Positions 23,980 to 36,724 of a stretch of DNA of 64,000 nucleotides are shown here, one piece after another. The stretch is taken from assembly GCA_001051155.2 (NCBI GenBank), contig JYIP02000009.1:1240001-1304000 (forward strand). Reading direction: 5' to 3'. The notes beneath the pieces are model-generated. The model ran no database searches. It had not been told where the DNA came from and saw only the letters and a list, made by a program, of their open reading frames with translations. This DNA comes from Chrysoporthe austroafricana. Its lineage: Eukaryota > Ascomycota > Sordariomycetes > Diaporthales > Cryphonectriaceae. A program made the position numbers and the translations under genes. The stretch's first letter is position 1. The number at the start of each line of letters is the position of its first letter.

Positions 23980-26900
23980 TCAGCCCGACTCCTCTCGACC
24001 CGAAGAGTAGCCGCTGGCTTCACCCGCCGTCGCCCCCGAGCTGTCGGGGTGTCTTTCAATCCCCTTGGTGAAGCTTCCGCCGGGGCGCGGGAGCGGGCCC
24101 CCTGACAGCCTTCGGATGGGGGCAAATGACACCTTGGGATTCAGCTTCGCATCGCTGCTGTCAAACTGATCCTCGTCCTCACCCGAGCCTAGGTCACCAA
24201 TGACGGCATAGTCATTGTCTGACTGGTGGGGATTGGCCCGTTGTGAGATGGCATCTTCCGAGTCATCCATGATAACGTCCGAATCATCATCTTCTTCCAC
24301 GTAGTCGTCCTCGAAGCCCGAGTCGTCCGATTCCGTAGTCTCGGTAAATGGGGGGTAGAAGATTGCAGGCGGAGGCAGAGGCAAAGGCTTCAGCTCCTTA
24401 TACCTCTCTTGCAGTACCTGGATTTGAATGATTGGCGGGCGCTCGGAGGCACGACCGGGCGTGCGAGGCGAGCTTGTCGACAGCCCAGCAATCTGGCTCG
24501 CAATCGAGTCTGTCGTCTCGTCTGATCTGAGACGGATGATGTTTGGCCGACCTCTATACCGGGCTTGAATGGGATGCCGGGTGACGACGAGCACGGCAAA
24601 GTGATCCTCTGGGGTGACACCACCAAGACCGCAGGGCTCCAAGCAGGCTTGGAGGGGCTTTAGTTGGGTCTTCTCGGGGTGCTCGCACCAACAGAACCCG
24701 AAGTCCTCAGCTTCCGACGCGTCTGAGTCGTCGGTGATGTACTCGGTTTCATCTTCTGGCGCGAGGTCCGTCTGCTCTAGCCCGTCGACAAGTGGGCGGT
24801 AAGAAAGTGATGAGCCCGAGGCAGTGCGAGATAGTCTCGGCGCATCTTCCACAGTCTGCAAAGACTCCTGCTCATGGCCCGAGGACGTCATGTAGGTGGT
24901 GGGCGACATATCGCTTGGGTCCCCGGATAGATCGAGGCAAAATGGGGCGCCGGTATAGTAGATGATGGCACCATCGCGCCGCCGCTTCTTTCGCGGAGAT
25001 GAGCCAGACCCGCTGACGAAGCCAGTGGAACGAGAATTCATGTTACTGTTCTCGGCGGCTGGGAAGGAAGCTTGTGAAACCGTATCGTCCAGCGACGTCT
25101 CGATTGACGATGACTGATTGTGGACGAACATCGGCTTGTAGTGGAAGCTCTCTGACGAGGCCGAGGGGTGGCCGCCGAGTTTCGTTTGGCTCTTGCTCGA
25201 ATGCGCGGACGTATCTGCACTCGTCTTCTGTCTCTTGCGGTGTCCACCCTCGTTGGAGCCGTCTGTGGCTTCTGTGTCAGGGCTCCTGAGGGAATTGTCC
25301 CCGCTGCTGTCGCTGCTGAACTTGGTCCCCTCGGTCCCACCACGCCAACGGATCTTGCGACCATCTCTGGAGAGCTGAAACTTGGCAGACCTCTCCGCGA
25401 CGGCTGAGCGGATGTAATCAGGCGTCACGTTGAGGATATGGAGCTGTGCCAAGTTGCACAGGAGGTTGAGGTGGATCCATCCGTCGGCATCCATCGAGAC
25501 GTCTTGCTGCCTGAACTTGGTGTCATCCAGGGACTGTGGCGCCGTGACACCCAGATGGCGGATGTACTGCATGTTCTCGGAAGGGATCTGGATCCTGTCT
25601 GGGTCCAGATCAAAAGGCCTCGTCGCCCTCTGTTCAGCAAGATCTCCGTTCCGGGGCGAACTATCCTGACCGCTGTGTTCATTACTGCCGCTGCCGCTGG
25701 CAGTACGGTTCTCGCCCGTCTCGTTCTCGCCGTTAGAAACAGATGCTGACAAGACATCACGGGAGTTGTTGCTCTTCTTGCCCGACTCGTGCAGCTTGAT
25801 GCGCGCTTCTCTGGACAATTCGTCTTGACCCGGGGCTGGAGGCACAGACGCTCCCGATAGCAAGGGCGGCGCGGAGATAACCCCCTCAAGACTGATCTGA
25901 GGCTCCAAGACTGAACTTGGCGGTGCCGGCTGGTCCCGGCGGGACTTCTTGTTCTTGCCGCCCGCCTTGCCCGTGAACAGCTGTTCGAGCCTGCGCACCA
26001 CCAACTTCTTCTTCTCCTTGTCGGTCAGCGCAATGTGGCGAGGAAGCAGACCTTCTGGGATCTCCCGAAGATAGGTCTCTACTTTCTGCTCCGCAGAGGA
26101 CCTCCCTCGGCCGACCAAAGGCCGACTGATTGAGCTCGTCGACGCGTGCTGACCAATCGAGCTCGGTCCGGTCGACATCGAGGCATATGCAGAATCGACG
26201 GGTCGGGAATGAGACGAGGACGAGGAGGCGTGCTTCGAGTTTGAACTCGAGCCCTGGAGCCTGCTCACATGCTTCGTAGACTTCTTGCGCTGCTGCGAAG
26301 ATGTCGTGGACCCTTCCAGGCTCGAAGCAAAGTCACGCAGCGTTGCCTCCAACTCCATCTTCTTCTTCTTGGGCAGCCCATGGTACTTGATCTCGAACAA
26401 TTTGTCCTTCCTCAGGGCGTCGGGACCAAACTGCCTGTACCTCTTGAGCTCCTCCTTGAGGCGCTTGTTCTCGATCGTCAGGTCGTCGATGACGCTTCTG
26501 AAGTCATCGGCGCTGCTGCTGTGTGCGGGCATCGGCGGCCTGTTCAGCAGAGACTGCTGGTAGGTGGAAGTAGGGAATGGGTACGAGGTGTCTCGGGCGG
26601 GATTCAGGTCTTCATTGGAGGAATCGGACTGCTTCTGGAAGAAGGGCGGGTCAACTAGACGACTGTCAGCGGCGCCCGAGGCAGCGAAAACAGGTACTGG
26701 GAGAACTCCATACCATCCATAGAGGCATTGTCGAAGGCAGCAGGAGGGTTGCGGTTGGAACGGTCGAACCAATTCTTGGGGTCGCTATGGCCGGTGTCGC
26801 GGCTGTCCCCCGAGGAGTTCCTCTTCCGCGGGCCGCTGGAATCGGCGTTGCTGGGCTCCGGCCTCATGGAGGCATCGCGAGCCAGGCGGTGGTGTCGCAA

Positions 26901-27002
26901 GGTAACGGATTTGTCTGGGGTGGTTCTCCGCGGCATGGGGTGGCCACGGTCGCTGGTGAGCGGCGGCGGTGTGTCCTGATGTTCGCCCTTAACATCGGCC
27001 AT
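23980..27002 (-). CDS. frq: Frequency clock protein FRQ
   Basis: Two exons, 27002..26714 and 26654..23980, flank a 59-nt intron (donor GTATGG, branch GCTGAC, acceptor CTAG) and give about 987 aa, close to the 989 aa of Neurospora FRQ. FRQ is the negative arm of the fungal circadian oscillator: it binds the helicase FRH and casein kinase 1 and represses the White Collar complex. Visible landmarks are the SMDVDPPFFQK junction at 94-104; the coiled coil DDFRSVIDDLTIENKRLKEE at about 146-165; basic LPKKKKMELEATLRDFA; EKKKKLVVRRLEQLFTGK; the casein-kinase-binding-like MQYIRHLG at 458-465; the basic motif RKKRRRDG (NLS-like) followed by GAPFCLDLSGDPSDMSP; and an acidic PEST-like C-terminal region. 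Met95 corresponds to the start of the short FRQ isoform in Neurospora and sits four bases before the splice donor. Confidence 0.96.
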
Positions 27003-28100
27003 GGTGGTTGTGATTGCGATTGGAGCGTAATCCGTGATTCGGGAGGTGTCGATGGGTCATGGTGTGGAGGGCATGCCCAGGAAACAGAGCCGATTCAGTC
27101 CCAGCTACGGTGGGATTGGAGCTGAGGATTTTCGGAATACCGCAAAAGCTTCTCTCGAGAAGGCACCGGCGTATGCCGGCTATGGGTAGTTGATGCCTTG
27201 AACGGTGGCTTGTCGCGTTGGATCACGTAGTGAGAGCGCACTGGCAGCGCGTGTAAGCAAGTACTCATGTGCGTGGCAAGGTGTGGGTGGGATCGCTCCA
27301 CGGATGAGAGCTCAACTCGAGCTGCGCATCCTACAGACCAGACCCCAGCCAGGAGATCGAGGGGCAGCAGACGAGGCGTACGATACTTCAAGTTTCAAGT
27401 GTAGTGGGAGCATGCGGTGATGAATTTCCAAGCATGTCAGGTATGGCGAATCAAGCAGTGAGGTGCAGGCGTTTAGAGGGGGGGCGTGTGTGTATGCGTA
27501 TGTGTGTGCGTGTGTGAAGGTGTGTGAGGGTGTTGGAGGTGACCAGCGCTGGTGGGCGAACAAGGGCTGGGAGAATTTTGGGGCTGCCGTCGAAGAGACA
27601 CTGATAACGGTGCAACAGATGCCCCTGGGAGGAGACCTCGAGTTCACTCGAACTCCCCGGCGGACTGATGAGGGCCTCAAGGTTTTGAGGTGGGAAGCAC
27701 GGGAGCTCACACCTGGCCGCCGTGAAGGGGCCCGGGCGGTCCGGGGTGGGGTGCACAAGCAACACAAAAACCATCAGAAGCAAGGCAGGGCAAGGAGGCC
27801 TGTCGTACCTGGAGGTGTTGGCTGAGACCGGAAGGGGCCGCAGGCGCAAGAATTCGTATTGACTGGTGGGGTTGAGGATGCTGTCTACACTGTTCTCTGG
27901 TCCAGAGAACAATCGATGTGGTGGGCGGGGTCGGATGCTGGTGCTGTATTGGCACAGGAGGAAGCGCAGATGGCAGAGTTGAGGATATCCACAGCTGCGC
28001 GGCGGCGGGAGGGACGGAGGTGCAGGCGGTTTTGTCGAGAGCTGGGAAGCAAGGAAGGATGGAGGGCTGTGACGCAAATCATGGGCCGAAAATCACGATG

Positions 28101-28116
28101 CAATCGCAACATCGAG
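28101..28116 (-). promoter_or_regulatory. Candidate White Collar light-response element (CGAT pair)
   Basis: On the frq strand this reads CTCGATGTTGCGATTG, two CGATN half-sites three bases apart, 1.1 kb upstream of the frq ATG. Paired GAT-type repeats are the known form of White Collar complex sites. Short motifs like this also arise by chance. Confidence 0.25.
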
Positions 28117-28233
28117 ATTGTCGACGGCGGGTGTGAGGAGGGCGGCGGTGCCGAGGGGCCGGGGGGGGTGCAGGGAAAAGAAAGCCGGCCCATGGGTTCA
28201 GCCCGCCCGCCTACAAGGGCAGGCTGGCGCACC

Positions 28234-28236
<3 letters not shown>

Positions 28237-28264
<28 letters not shown>
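28237..28264. repeat. TG dinucleotide microsatellite
   Basis: Fourteen uninterrupted TG units inside the frq upstream region. Likely length-polymorphic. Confidence 0.95.
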
Positions 28265-28265
<1 letters not shown>

Positions 28266-28418
28266 TCCTGGCCGTCATGGGAGGGACCGAGCCCGCGGGT
28301 GGCTTATTTTGCCATTGTCTGGCCATGCGCTGCAGGGACGAGTCGGGAGACGTGTGCAGGGCAGAGCGGTGCGATGCTCATGGCGGCCACGATCTTCAGC
28401 AAGAACCAAGGAAGAAAG

Positions 28419-28434
28419 CGATCGTATCCATCGG
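28419..28434 (-). promoter_or_regulatory. Candidate White Collar element / clock-box-like GAT cluster
   Basis: On the frq strand this reads CCGATGGATACGATCG, three GAT-containing half-sites in 16 bases, 1.4 kb upstream of the frq ATG. The distal clock box of Neurospora frq is likewise more than 1 kb upstream and GAT-rich. Assignment is by analogy only. Confidence 0.3.
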
Positions 28435-28900
28435 CCACTAAGCCCCAATTTTCTGCCCTCGCCCGCCACTGAGGTACGCGGGTACTTACCCCATGTATCG
28501 AATAGGGGTCCATGTTCTGGACAAGGCCTGCCTTGGCCCTGGGCCGTGGGCAGTGGGCGCGGCCGGGGTGTCGCTATAAGAGCCCGCTGCCTCCCGTCGT
28601 CGCCCTCGCATCCGTGGCTGTCGCATCACGCCACCAGGTGCTGTGGTGTGACGGTCTCACGCCCGTCTCTTGCTTTTGGAACCCTCCCAGCGCCTCCCCT
28701 CCCCGGCCTGTCTCGACCACCTCCACAGAGAGTTGAAGAGTGGAAGATGCCCTCCCGCTGCTCTTCTTCGTCCTCCCCTGGTGGGGCTGGGGAGTGTCGT
28801 TATCGCCGCGCGCGGGTCCCCACGCCAACCCGTCGCCCGCCTGATTGGTCGAGGCGCCCCTGCCCGGCCAATCACAGCAGCCCTGGCCACACCCTGACGT

Positions 28901-31900
28901 CTTGAGGTCTCGTCCCTCCCGCCTGCACGCTACTGGCTGCGCTGACTAGCTGAGGAGGAACACCCGGCACCCCATACCACAAACTACACAGTACATAGTA
29001 CATGCTAACCCTCGCAACCGCTACCGTCCAGGGTCCTCGTCCGCAGAGATCTCACTTTTGGCTCTGTCATCGATGCTTTCCACCACCCGCTCACGCAAGC
29101 CCCAGCAGACGGACGGGCGCCCGTCCTGCTGGGAAGCCGCTGTGCTCGTGGTAACCACAGACCAGCACACACACACACCACCCCCCACCCGCCCAGCGCC
29201 CTCTGGACGGATGTCACTCTGGCCAGCATCGTGGTACGGGTTATGGACCCCTCTGCTGATGCTGCGGTCAGGAGTGACGGGCCACGGGCGCTCTCCGTGT
29301 CCAGAAGACACAGGAGATGTTGTCTCTAGCTGTCCAACGACAAGACGTCGCCCCCGGAAGTGAACCTGAGGGATCCGTGCCCACTGCTCACCCGCTGTCA
29401 CAAGCCCCGGTCGTGATGACGATGGGCTGCCCTCCATCCTTCCCTCCCCGACGCCATGGCTCCCAGGTCGCCTGATTCCCGCACCGGACGACGGACACAG
29501 CATCTATGGTTGTCTGAGGGCCTCGGCGTCCAGTAAGCGACTGTGGCATCACGATCCGTTGCATCACGAACATGTCACACAGCACACCGACATTCGGGGT
29601 CTCGCATGCATGGCAACCCTTCGAACCACCCTCTTCCTCCCAAGCCCGGCCTGCAGCGGGGGGGTCCGCCGTGCTCCTGTCAGCCATGTGCCCGAATTCA
29701 GGTTTTTTGACGACAGATTTTCCAGGACGAGCCAGACGAGCCAGACGAGCCAGACGAGCCGCCTTGGCCGGTGGACCCCAGGACCCCTATGACGCAGTGT
29801 GCGATGTCGAGTCGTCCCTCTGCGGTGATCAAAATGTCGTGTTCGGATCTGCAGCGTCACAAGCCTGGGTCCCGTCCCCGTGCTCCGACAATCGTCATCG
29901 CTGACAATGCGACAGCAAACACCAGCGCTGACGTGACACGCCGGCGACTTGCGAATGGAATCGTGCCAGAAAGGAAGGGGGAGTAAGGGCGGCCCCGTCT
30001 ACAGCTGGGGATCGAGATTTGTGCTCTGAACATCTTGCTTGGCGGGGGCCAGGGCCTTGCTGCAGGGCCCCTGGGCCCCCGACCGACCCCTGACGCCGTT
30101 TCCCCGACAAGCGCTCGCTGACAGCTGCACGGTCGCTAAGTAAGCTGCTGGGTAAGGTGCTCCTGAACTCTGGCGACGAACCCTGTATGCTCGCGAGAAA
30201 GACGTCTCGCCGGATGGAAGGTTTGTCCAGGTTGTAAGCAGCTCATAATCATCACCTAAACACGAGCGGGGAGGAAAGGAGAAGAAGGAACAGGCAAAAA
30301 AAAAAAACCGAAATAAATTAATGATGACAGAAAAAGTAAAGAAAAAGAAAAGAAATAACAAAAACTTTTATGCACCCCCGGGTGTGCTCATAGTCGTTAC
30401 ACCCCCCAGAACCGATTGCAGCACGCAGGCACACAGCCCGTCAGCCAGCCAGCGACCAGCCAGCGACCAGCCCGCCGTCAGCCAGACAAGCGCCAAGTTG
30501 TGCCTAGTCCGCTCCCGGTAGAACCCCCCCCCCCAGACCCTGAAGATCGCAAATTCATCGATCGAGATCATCCAGTGCAGAGCCCTAAAAAATTGCCAGT
30601 AGACGTCATCCCGCCCAAAGGGTCCCTCCGACAGCGCCGGACGGGTGGTCCAATCTGATCTGCGATCTCATGCACAGATGGCACGACGAGGGATTGGGAT
30701 TTCTCGGAGCAAGGCAGGACGTGGCCTCGACGTCCATCGCCGTCGTCGGCTGGAGGAAACGGTCCACGGGGAACATAGGCGCCCCCCCAGAGTAGTGCCG
30801 TCCCCGCCAGTCCGCCACAGGCTCGTGGGCACCAGGTCTGGGCCGGTCTAGACCGCCTCACCTAGCGTGCTGCCACCGGGAGCTAACAGAGCCGCAGGGC
30901 CGAAGCTTAGCTGCTGAGTGGTCGTGATCCAGCATTGCCTGATTTTTTTCTCTTTTTTCCCTCTTCCTATGCCTCTAGAAAAGCGCCTGTGCGACCCAGC
31001 ATTTCCTTATCAACACCCTAGCACTGCCTAGCCAGGGCGATGGTTCCGCCCGCTGCTGGGTTCTATATACCACACTGCCCTGCGGTGCCTGTGTTCAGCT
31101 CTGTCTGATGCGACCCTGTCTCGCCTGTACTGTACATAGTATGTTGTAGTCAGCCTGTGTTCGAGACAGCCACGCCCTCTCACCGTAACACTGCGCAGAG
31201 CCCAGCCCGAGACAGATGACGATTCTCGCAGGCACCCGCCCTCTGCTCGCGTCCATCTCGACGGGGCCCACTGGCTTCATCACCCCTACCTCCTGGGCTG
31301 GGGCAGTGGTGCTGTGCTGGGGGTCTGGGAACTGGAACACCCTCGGCTGCCAGCAGGGTGACTCGGCTGCCGCCAAGCGAGACGGTGACCCAGCATCATC
31401 GAGATTCCCGCTCTTCTGTCTGCATCGGGCTGGACTCTTTCCCCCGTTCCCGGCATTCCACCTCGCACCACGGTGCTCTTTACCGGGGGGATTCCCCAGC
31501 CGTTGCACACCATCGATTCCCTCCCCCACGTGTAGGGTCGCGACGATCTGGCCTTTGGCTCCGCATCGCTCCGCGCCCGCCCCCATCCCATGTCGCAGCT
31601 ATATGGCGGGATCGAGATGCGGGTGCGTGCCGACGCTGACCGCGGACCACGCCTCAGCCTGGCCCGGCCCTGGTGTCCTCTGTCGGCGTCTGCACTATAC
31701 TATGGTACAGTACAGCGCTGGGGCCTGGATCCACAAGCGAATCCCGAGAGTGGGAGGGAGGGTGAAACCGTCTGATGTTGCGGGCTGCTGAGGCACGCCG
31801 GATGGTGGCCCTGCAATGTTATGCCTTGCAGGTGCAGACCCGCCGCCTGGGTGCTATTGCCGTCCACATTACCTATCGGTCACGGTGGCCGGAGCAGGGC

Positions 31901-33480
31901 AATGTGCTGGACTTGCAGTGGAGACCAGTCCCGCTGTTCATGTCGAGGGTGAGTCCGCGGATGGCGCTGCTGCCACCCAGGGGGGGGAAGTCCCTCGCTG
32001 GCTGCATCGTTCAGGCACACCCCCCCCCAAAGGGAAAGGAATAGAAATAAGAGGGCAATAAGAGGTAAATAAAAGTCGACGAGTTCTGAAAAATGAATGC
32101 ATTCATTTTCTTGGTTGAAAGGTCTGTCTATGGTACAGCTGCACCAAGTCCCTCATCTATCGACCTCTCAGAGGCAGGCTCCCGTTCCTATTATGCACTT
32201 ATCACGAGCACTCCAGCCCGCAGGCATAGCATCTTCCGCATCTCAAGATTACGTTCCTCGACTACCCATCACCCGGCTTCCTGGGATTCTACATGTCCAC
32301 AGAGAAGGCACAGTTGCTTCTACGCTGGTCGATTCCGACCTGTCTGGAGGGGGGGGGCGCCGTGAGGATCGCGCCTGTCGTTATTCCCACTCGGGTCCTC
32401 TGCCATTTAGACTGACTCAGCGCATTGGTTATATCATCCCAGAAGCTTCGCTTCCTGGCGCGTTTCAATGCCCACGGGGAAAGGAGCGCCGATCCTATGG
32501 TCGATGTTCGCGCCCAGGCTGGCAAGGCAGGCATCCTGAGAGCTTGCGCCTCTCTACGAGACCACTGATATATATTCGGGAGCGCGTGGACATCACTTCC
32601 TCCCATCTTTTCCGTACTTTCAGCGATATTCGAAACGCTCGCGCCTGCTGCTCTACTGCAGGGGGCTGCCTAGCGTCGCCCATCCGTGCCACCCAGGAGC
32701 CCGCCGACGGCGCCGATGAGGTCTCCGGCTAGACCGGCCGTTAAGCTCACGCCTGCGCACGACGCCTCGCTGACATATGCAGGGAGAGCGTGCTGGTACC
32801 GGCGGACGCTGTCTCACGGGAAGCCTTGGTCGACCGCAGGGGCTCAGCCGGGGCAGGCAGGTAGGTGGCTTCGGGCCTCCTCAACCAATGCGCCCCTGCT
32901 TTTGTTGTATATTGCTGCTGGTGTTAGCTTGGGGCCGCGCCGCCGGACCGCGCTCACTCCGCCCGCTCCCCGAGGCCCAGCCGTCCGGCTCGCGAGCCCT
33001 CATCGCCGACCCCCTGAAGGCGAAGCCCGGCTGTGAGGGTTGCGCCGGGGCCTCGGTGAGAGACGCAGGCCTGAAAGGTTTGGGGGAGGGGGTATTGGCT
33101 GCTTGTTGTCCGAGACCTTCGTTTGCCGCGAGGTCGACGTTCGAATGAGGGTGGATAGGGGACGGTATGTTGCTTCTTCATAGCCTCACAAGGCTCGCGC
33201 CGGGTCAGGGGCCGGAGACGCCTTGTAGAAGACGGAACCAATGCCGTGAAAGAAGACTAGGCCGGGACAGCAGGGTTGCGCGTCTACCCGGCGTACTTGG
33301 TGCACGACTATAGCACGCCAGCATCTCTAGGAGCGGCGCGTTCGTTGAGAGGTGTGTTGGGCGCCTTATGTTGCCATGAGTGTGGAGAGAAAGTGTGTCG
33401 AAGGCTTTTGCTGGTTGCGTTCTGAGGATGGCAGATGAACCACAAGAAGAAAAGAAGACGAGGCAGCTCACAGCAATGGA
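28901..33480. other. Gene-free GC-rich stretch
   Basis: About 4.6 kb in which no open frame shows a domain, codon pattern or splice structure I would trust. It contains a 9-bp tandem repeat at 29726-29760, CAGCCAGC-type repeats near 30435-30485, and a short A-rich stretch near 30295-30365. A decayed or fast-evolving gene cannot be excluded. Confidence 0.45.
29726..29760. repeat. 9-bp tandem repeat (GACGAGCCA, about 4 copies)
   Basis: Three perfect copies plus eight bases of a fourth. No function apparent. Confidence 0.9.
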
Positions 33481-36043
33481 ATTATCACCTCGACCACTTT
33501 AAGATACCCATATAACGCTGGAACATACAACTTCCAGCACATACGACCATAGGTAGTGGAAAACTTGGGATCCCGTCTGCTCTCCCCTAAATAAGCCACT
33601 AACCGCCGGATTAGTAGTTAAGTGGGTGACCATTTAAGAAGATAGAAGCGCCGGGGGTGGGTTGCATGTATGCTGGCATAGATTGACGAAGGACTGATTG
33701 CTACTGCTACTAGTCACAATAAGGCGATATAGGATTGATGAAGCGTCTGATAAGACGTACATGGCTAACTAGCAAATTCCATGCGTTCGGACAGAGCTTT
33801 TCAGGGTTACAGTCGTAATGTAAGAGTGAGGCTATTGCCGGAGTAACCACTACGGTGAGCAGGAGAACGTCGTAGGAGTATAGACCACAGAGAACCTCGT
33901 CAAATCTGAATTCTGCTGTCACCGAAGTGCACGTTGAAGGGTGAGACCTTGCTACCAGAGTAATTGAAGACTGGAGCGATGGTGGTTTCAATAACGATGA
34001 AAAGGGTGGAGGATGTGCGACGGCGAGGATCTCAGTGCTCATACACGATATCCTTTCCACAAGAGCTCTAAGTGCAGAATCTAGACATATGATCGAAGTA
34101 TACAGCCTCAGGGAGCGAGCAACGGCAGAGGAGTCTCATTAGGTGGGCGAGATAGAAGGAGAGTCTGGGCGGCCGCGGCTGGTTGGTTCACCATATCCCG
34201 GCTTTACGTGGGCTTCATCGAAACAAGCTGACCTATTCGAGATTGAGCTACGCTTCCTAGAATGGTGCCTTAGGTTGCGATCTACTTTTTTGCCTCAAAA
34301 GCATGCCGGTAACTAGTTCTGCTACTATGTACGACCCTCCTGATCGGGCTTCCGATTCGAGGACTGGAGGCTGCCTGTGCTAGGATCCGAGGCGTGAGCA
34401 AACTCGAACCAGGAGTTTATAAGCCCCACCCTCTGCCTGGCTCAAGATCTTACATTATCTGGGCCTGGGTCGCTTACCACAGACGGTGTTTACAATGTAA
34501 ATTCGACCAACAGATTGCTCTGATGGTGCCTAGGAGGACATCAGCTCATGTCGCCGCTCTTCCTGCTTGAATACATCCTTGCTGCATCGGACATAATGGG
34601 CGAGCTGTGAAATTCAGTAGATGCGAAATGTACCGACTGAGAAAGCAGATTGGTGAGGGACCCGAGAACGCTTGACCATTGGGAAGACAGCCTCGATGTT
34701 TCTTTTTTCTTTTTCTGCCATGCCTGCATAAGTAATATCGCAAGCTGATCTGAGTGAGACAGGTCGGCGAAGACATTTGAAACATCAGGCAACTGATGCA
34801 AACATAATACCCTTGGGAGGCAGACTTGGAAAAATCAGTAGCAAGGGCAAGGAAGACAGCATCAAATCAACATGTGACAATTGAGACTTTTGAAAACTCC
34901 TTGAATATGACAAGTACCTTCCATTAAGGCAAACTGTTTTCTCCCATGTGCCTTCCTACACTGTCACCGGTGGTGGATATCACATTCCAGTGTGTGGCTT
35001 GGTCAGGAGATCATCTTTTTTTGACACAAGGGAGAGGGCATGCATCCATCTTCTTATGTCTTGAAGAGCTCCGTGGCCGAAGTACTAGCAAACCGAGGCC
35101 TTACAGCAAAGTACTGTTACAAGGGCAGGTTTCTGGGCTTGGAAGGGTCTCAAATTAACGATAACTGTTAAGGGTGTCCTAAGGAGTGCTGAAGAGCCAG
35201 GTCCATCCTTGGTCCGACGGGCTCGCTCCCGCCGTACTTATAGACCTTGGTTTCCGACGTCTGCCTGAGGCACCTATTGCACAGCCTCCTTCTTTATGCA
35301 GTTGGGTGCCTTTCTTCCTGCCGTCGGGCGGGTCTTGATGCCCAACGGCGCGTAACTCGCAATGCCTTAATATCCTTCCTTTCTTTGGGACATCCTCAGG
35401 CGTCCGTGTAACAAGTACCCAGCCGTCTTCTCAGAAGCTTTGAAGACACATGTCAATCATTCTCTACTGATTTGCATGTGATAAGTAATCTTTTGATGTG
35501 TTTATGAGACATTGGCTAGTTGCTTTCGATCAAGAAGCACTCAGTAATGCTGAAGTCGCGCTGAAGGAGCTTGCTTGTGAATCCTACTAATAGGACGGAC
35601 CATTATGATAATTAGCACAAGTCTAGGTGGCTCAGCATTGAAGACTAATGCATGTTCAAATACAGAATGTGGAAAATATTCTAGGTATCTCTGACCAATT
35701 CGCCTTTGCTCTGACATGTTGATCATGGTGTTATAATGCTCTTCGCCCTTGCTTCAACGCTAGGTGGCCGCGACATCTTTGCAGTTACTTCCTGAGTATC
35801 CATTTAGAGAAACTGCGTTTCTACGGCGGTTTTTTCTGGAAGGCTATTGGAGCATGTACTCTTGAAGCTCGTACCGCTGATAATCCGAGACATCAATTGG
35901 CATTCTTATGATCTGTATCGCTGGGTGGCTCAGCCGTGCCTCCCCGGCCACCGCCCTTGACACCACACACATATACACATACACATGCACACACCAGCTC
36001 CTACGAGACTTTCCCAGAGCAACCTTCTCAACACGAATTCAAG
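33481..36043. other. AT-richer gene-poor stretch, probably degraded repeat DNA
   Basis: Base composition drops compared with both flanks, stops are frequent in all frames, and only short ORFs remain. No terminal repeats or transposase motifs are visible. This pattern fits old transposon DNA mutated by RIP-like C-to-T change, but the source element cannot be named. The last 100 bases include a CA-rich run (about 35960-35995) before the next gene. Confidence 0.45.
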
Positions 36044-36724
36044 ATGGAATCAATTGTCGACACCGTTTCGCAGGCCATTAGCCGCCTGCCAACGCACGCC
36101 TCCGACGCCCTCAAGATGACCAAGGTCGACGTTAAGCAGCAGACCGAAAACAGCCGACCAAGCGGGGATCAACCTAAGAATAACGACGGCAAGTCGAGGA
36201 AGGTTGAGCCCGTCAATCCGGATGGTAGGTTCCGTCCGACTTTTATCGAAGTTGTAGGACTCTGAGTATTAGATGTAGCTTATACCAACGACGCAGCTCA
36301 ATCCTGCCCGGAAGACGAGAACTCAGAGCCCACCGGCCCGGAGACGGGCCCAGAAGCTCCTCCGGAGCGGGACGCTACCGCTGAGGCTATCAAGGCGCTC
36401 GAAGAGGCGCGGGCAGAGATTTTATGGGTTGACTGTAGCATTTATGTGCTCATAATCCTGCTCTGCATCGCGGTGGCCTCGTTTGCCCCCGCCGGGCGTG
36501 TCGTGCTTCTTTTAAAAGTTTTGGGCTTTGCGGCTGTGAGCTTTGCGGCTGGTAAGCCTCAAACATTCTCATTCATGGGCTTCACACTGAAGCAGACAAA
36601 GAGAGTTTCGCTAATATTTTTGCTGGAAGATTTCCTTGCGGATTGGCTTTTGTCAGTTATACATGGAGCCATCAAAGGGGCCCTTGGACGACCACAGCAT
36701 CTACGGCACGCACACGTGGCATGA
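36044..36724 (+). CDS. Small membrane protein resembling the interferon-inducible 6-16/IFI27 (ISG12) family
   Basis: Exon 1 is 36044..36224 (MESIVDTVSQAISRLP...). A 72-nt intron (GTAGGT to GCAG) follows, and exon 2 from 36297 runs to a TGA at 36724, giving 202 aa. The first 100 residues are polar and acidic. Then come two hydrophobic segments, YVLIILLCIAVASFAP and VVLLLKVLGFAAVSFAAG. The second resembles the core motif of ISG12-type proteins (...LGFTAAGVAAGS), small mitochondrial or ER membrane proteins. The 3' end is uncertain: GTAAGC at 36552 could begin a 44-nt intron ending at 36595, giving a different tail (DKESFANIFAGRFPCGLAFV...) that fits the family pattern better and stops at 36729. 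It lies at the edge of an AT-rich block. Function unknown. Confidence 0.55.

Larger units (their letters stand above)
27003..28900 (-). promoter_or_regulatory. frq upstream region / long 5' leader
   Basis: About 1.9 kb upstream of the frq ATG has no coding gene. Neurospora frq has a long leader with several upstream ORFs and White Collar-binding elements, so this stretch probably holds the equivalent. It contains scattered GATC/CGAT motifs, two dense clusters described separately, and a TG microsatellite. No transcription start can be fixed from sequence alone. Confidence 0.45.

Noticed and set aside
27859..28905. 348-codon plus-strand frame upstream of frq
   Set aside because: It reads through a TG microsatellite and promoter-like sequence, has no domain and no consistent codon pattern.
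31216..31791. 191-codon frame in the gene desert
   Set aside because: Overlaps equally long frames on both strands and shows no recognisable domain or splice partner.
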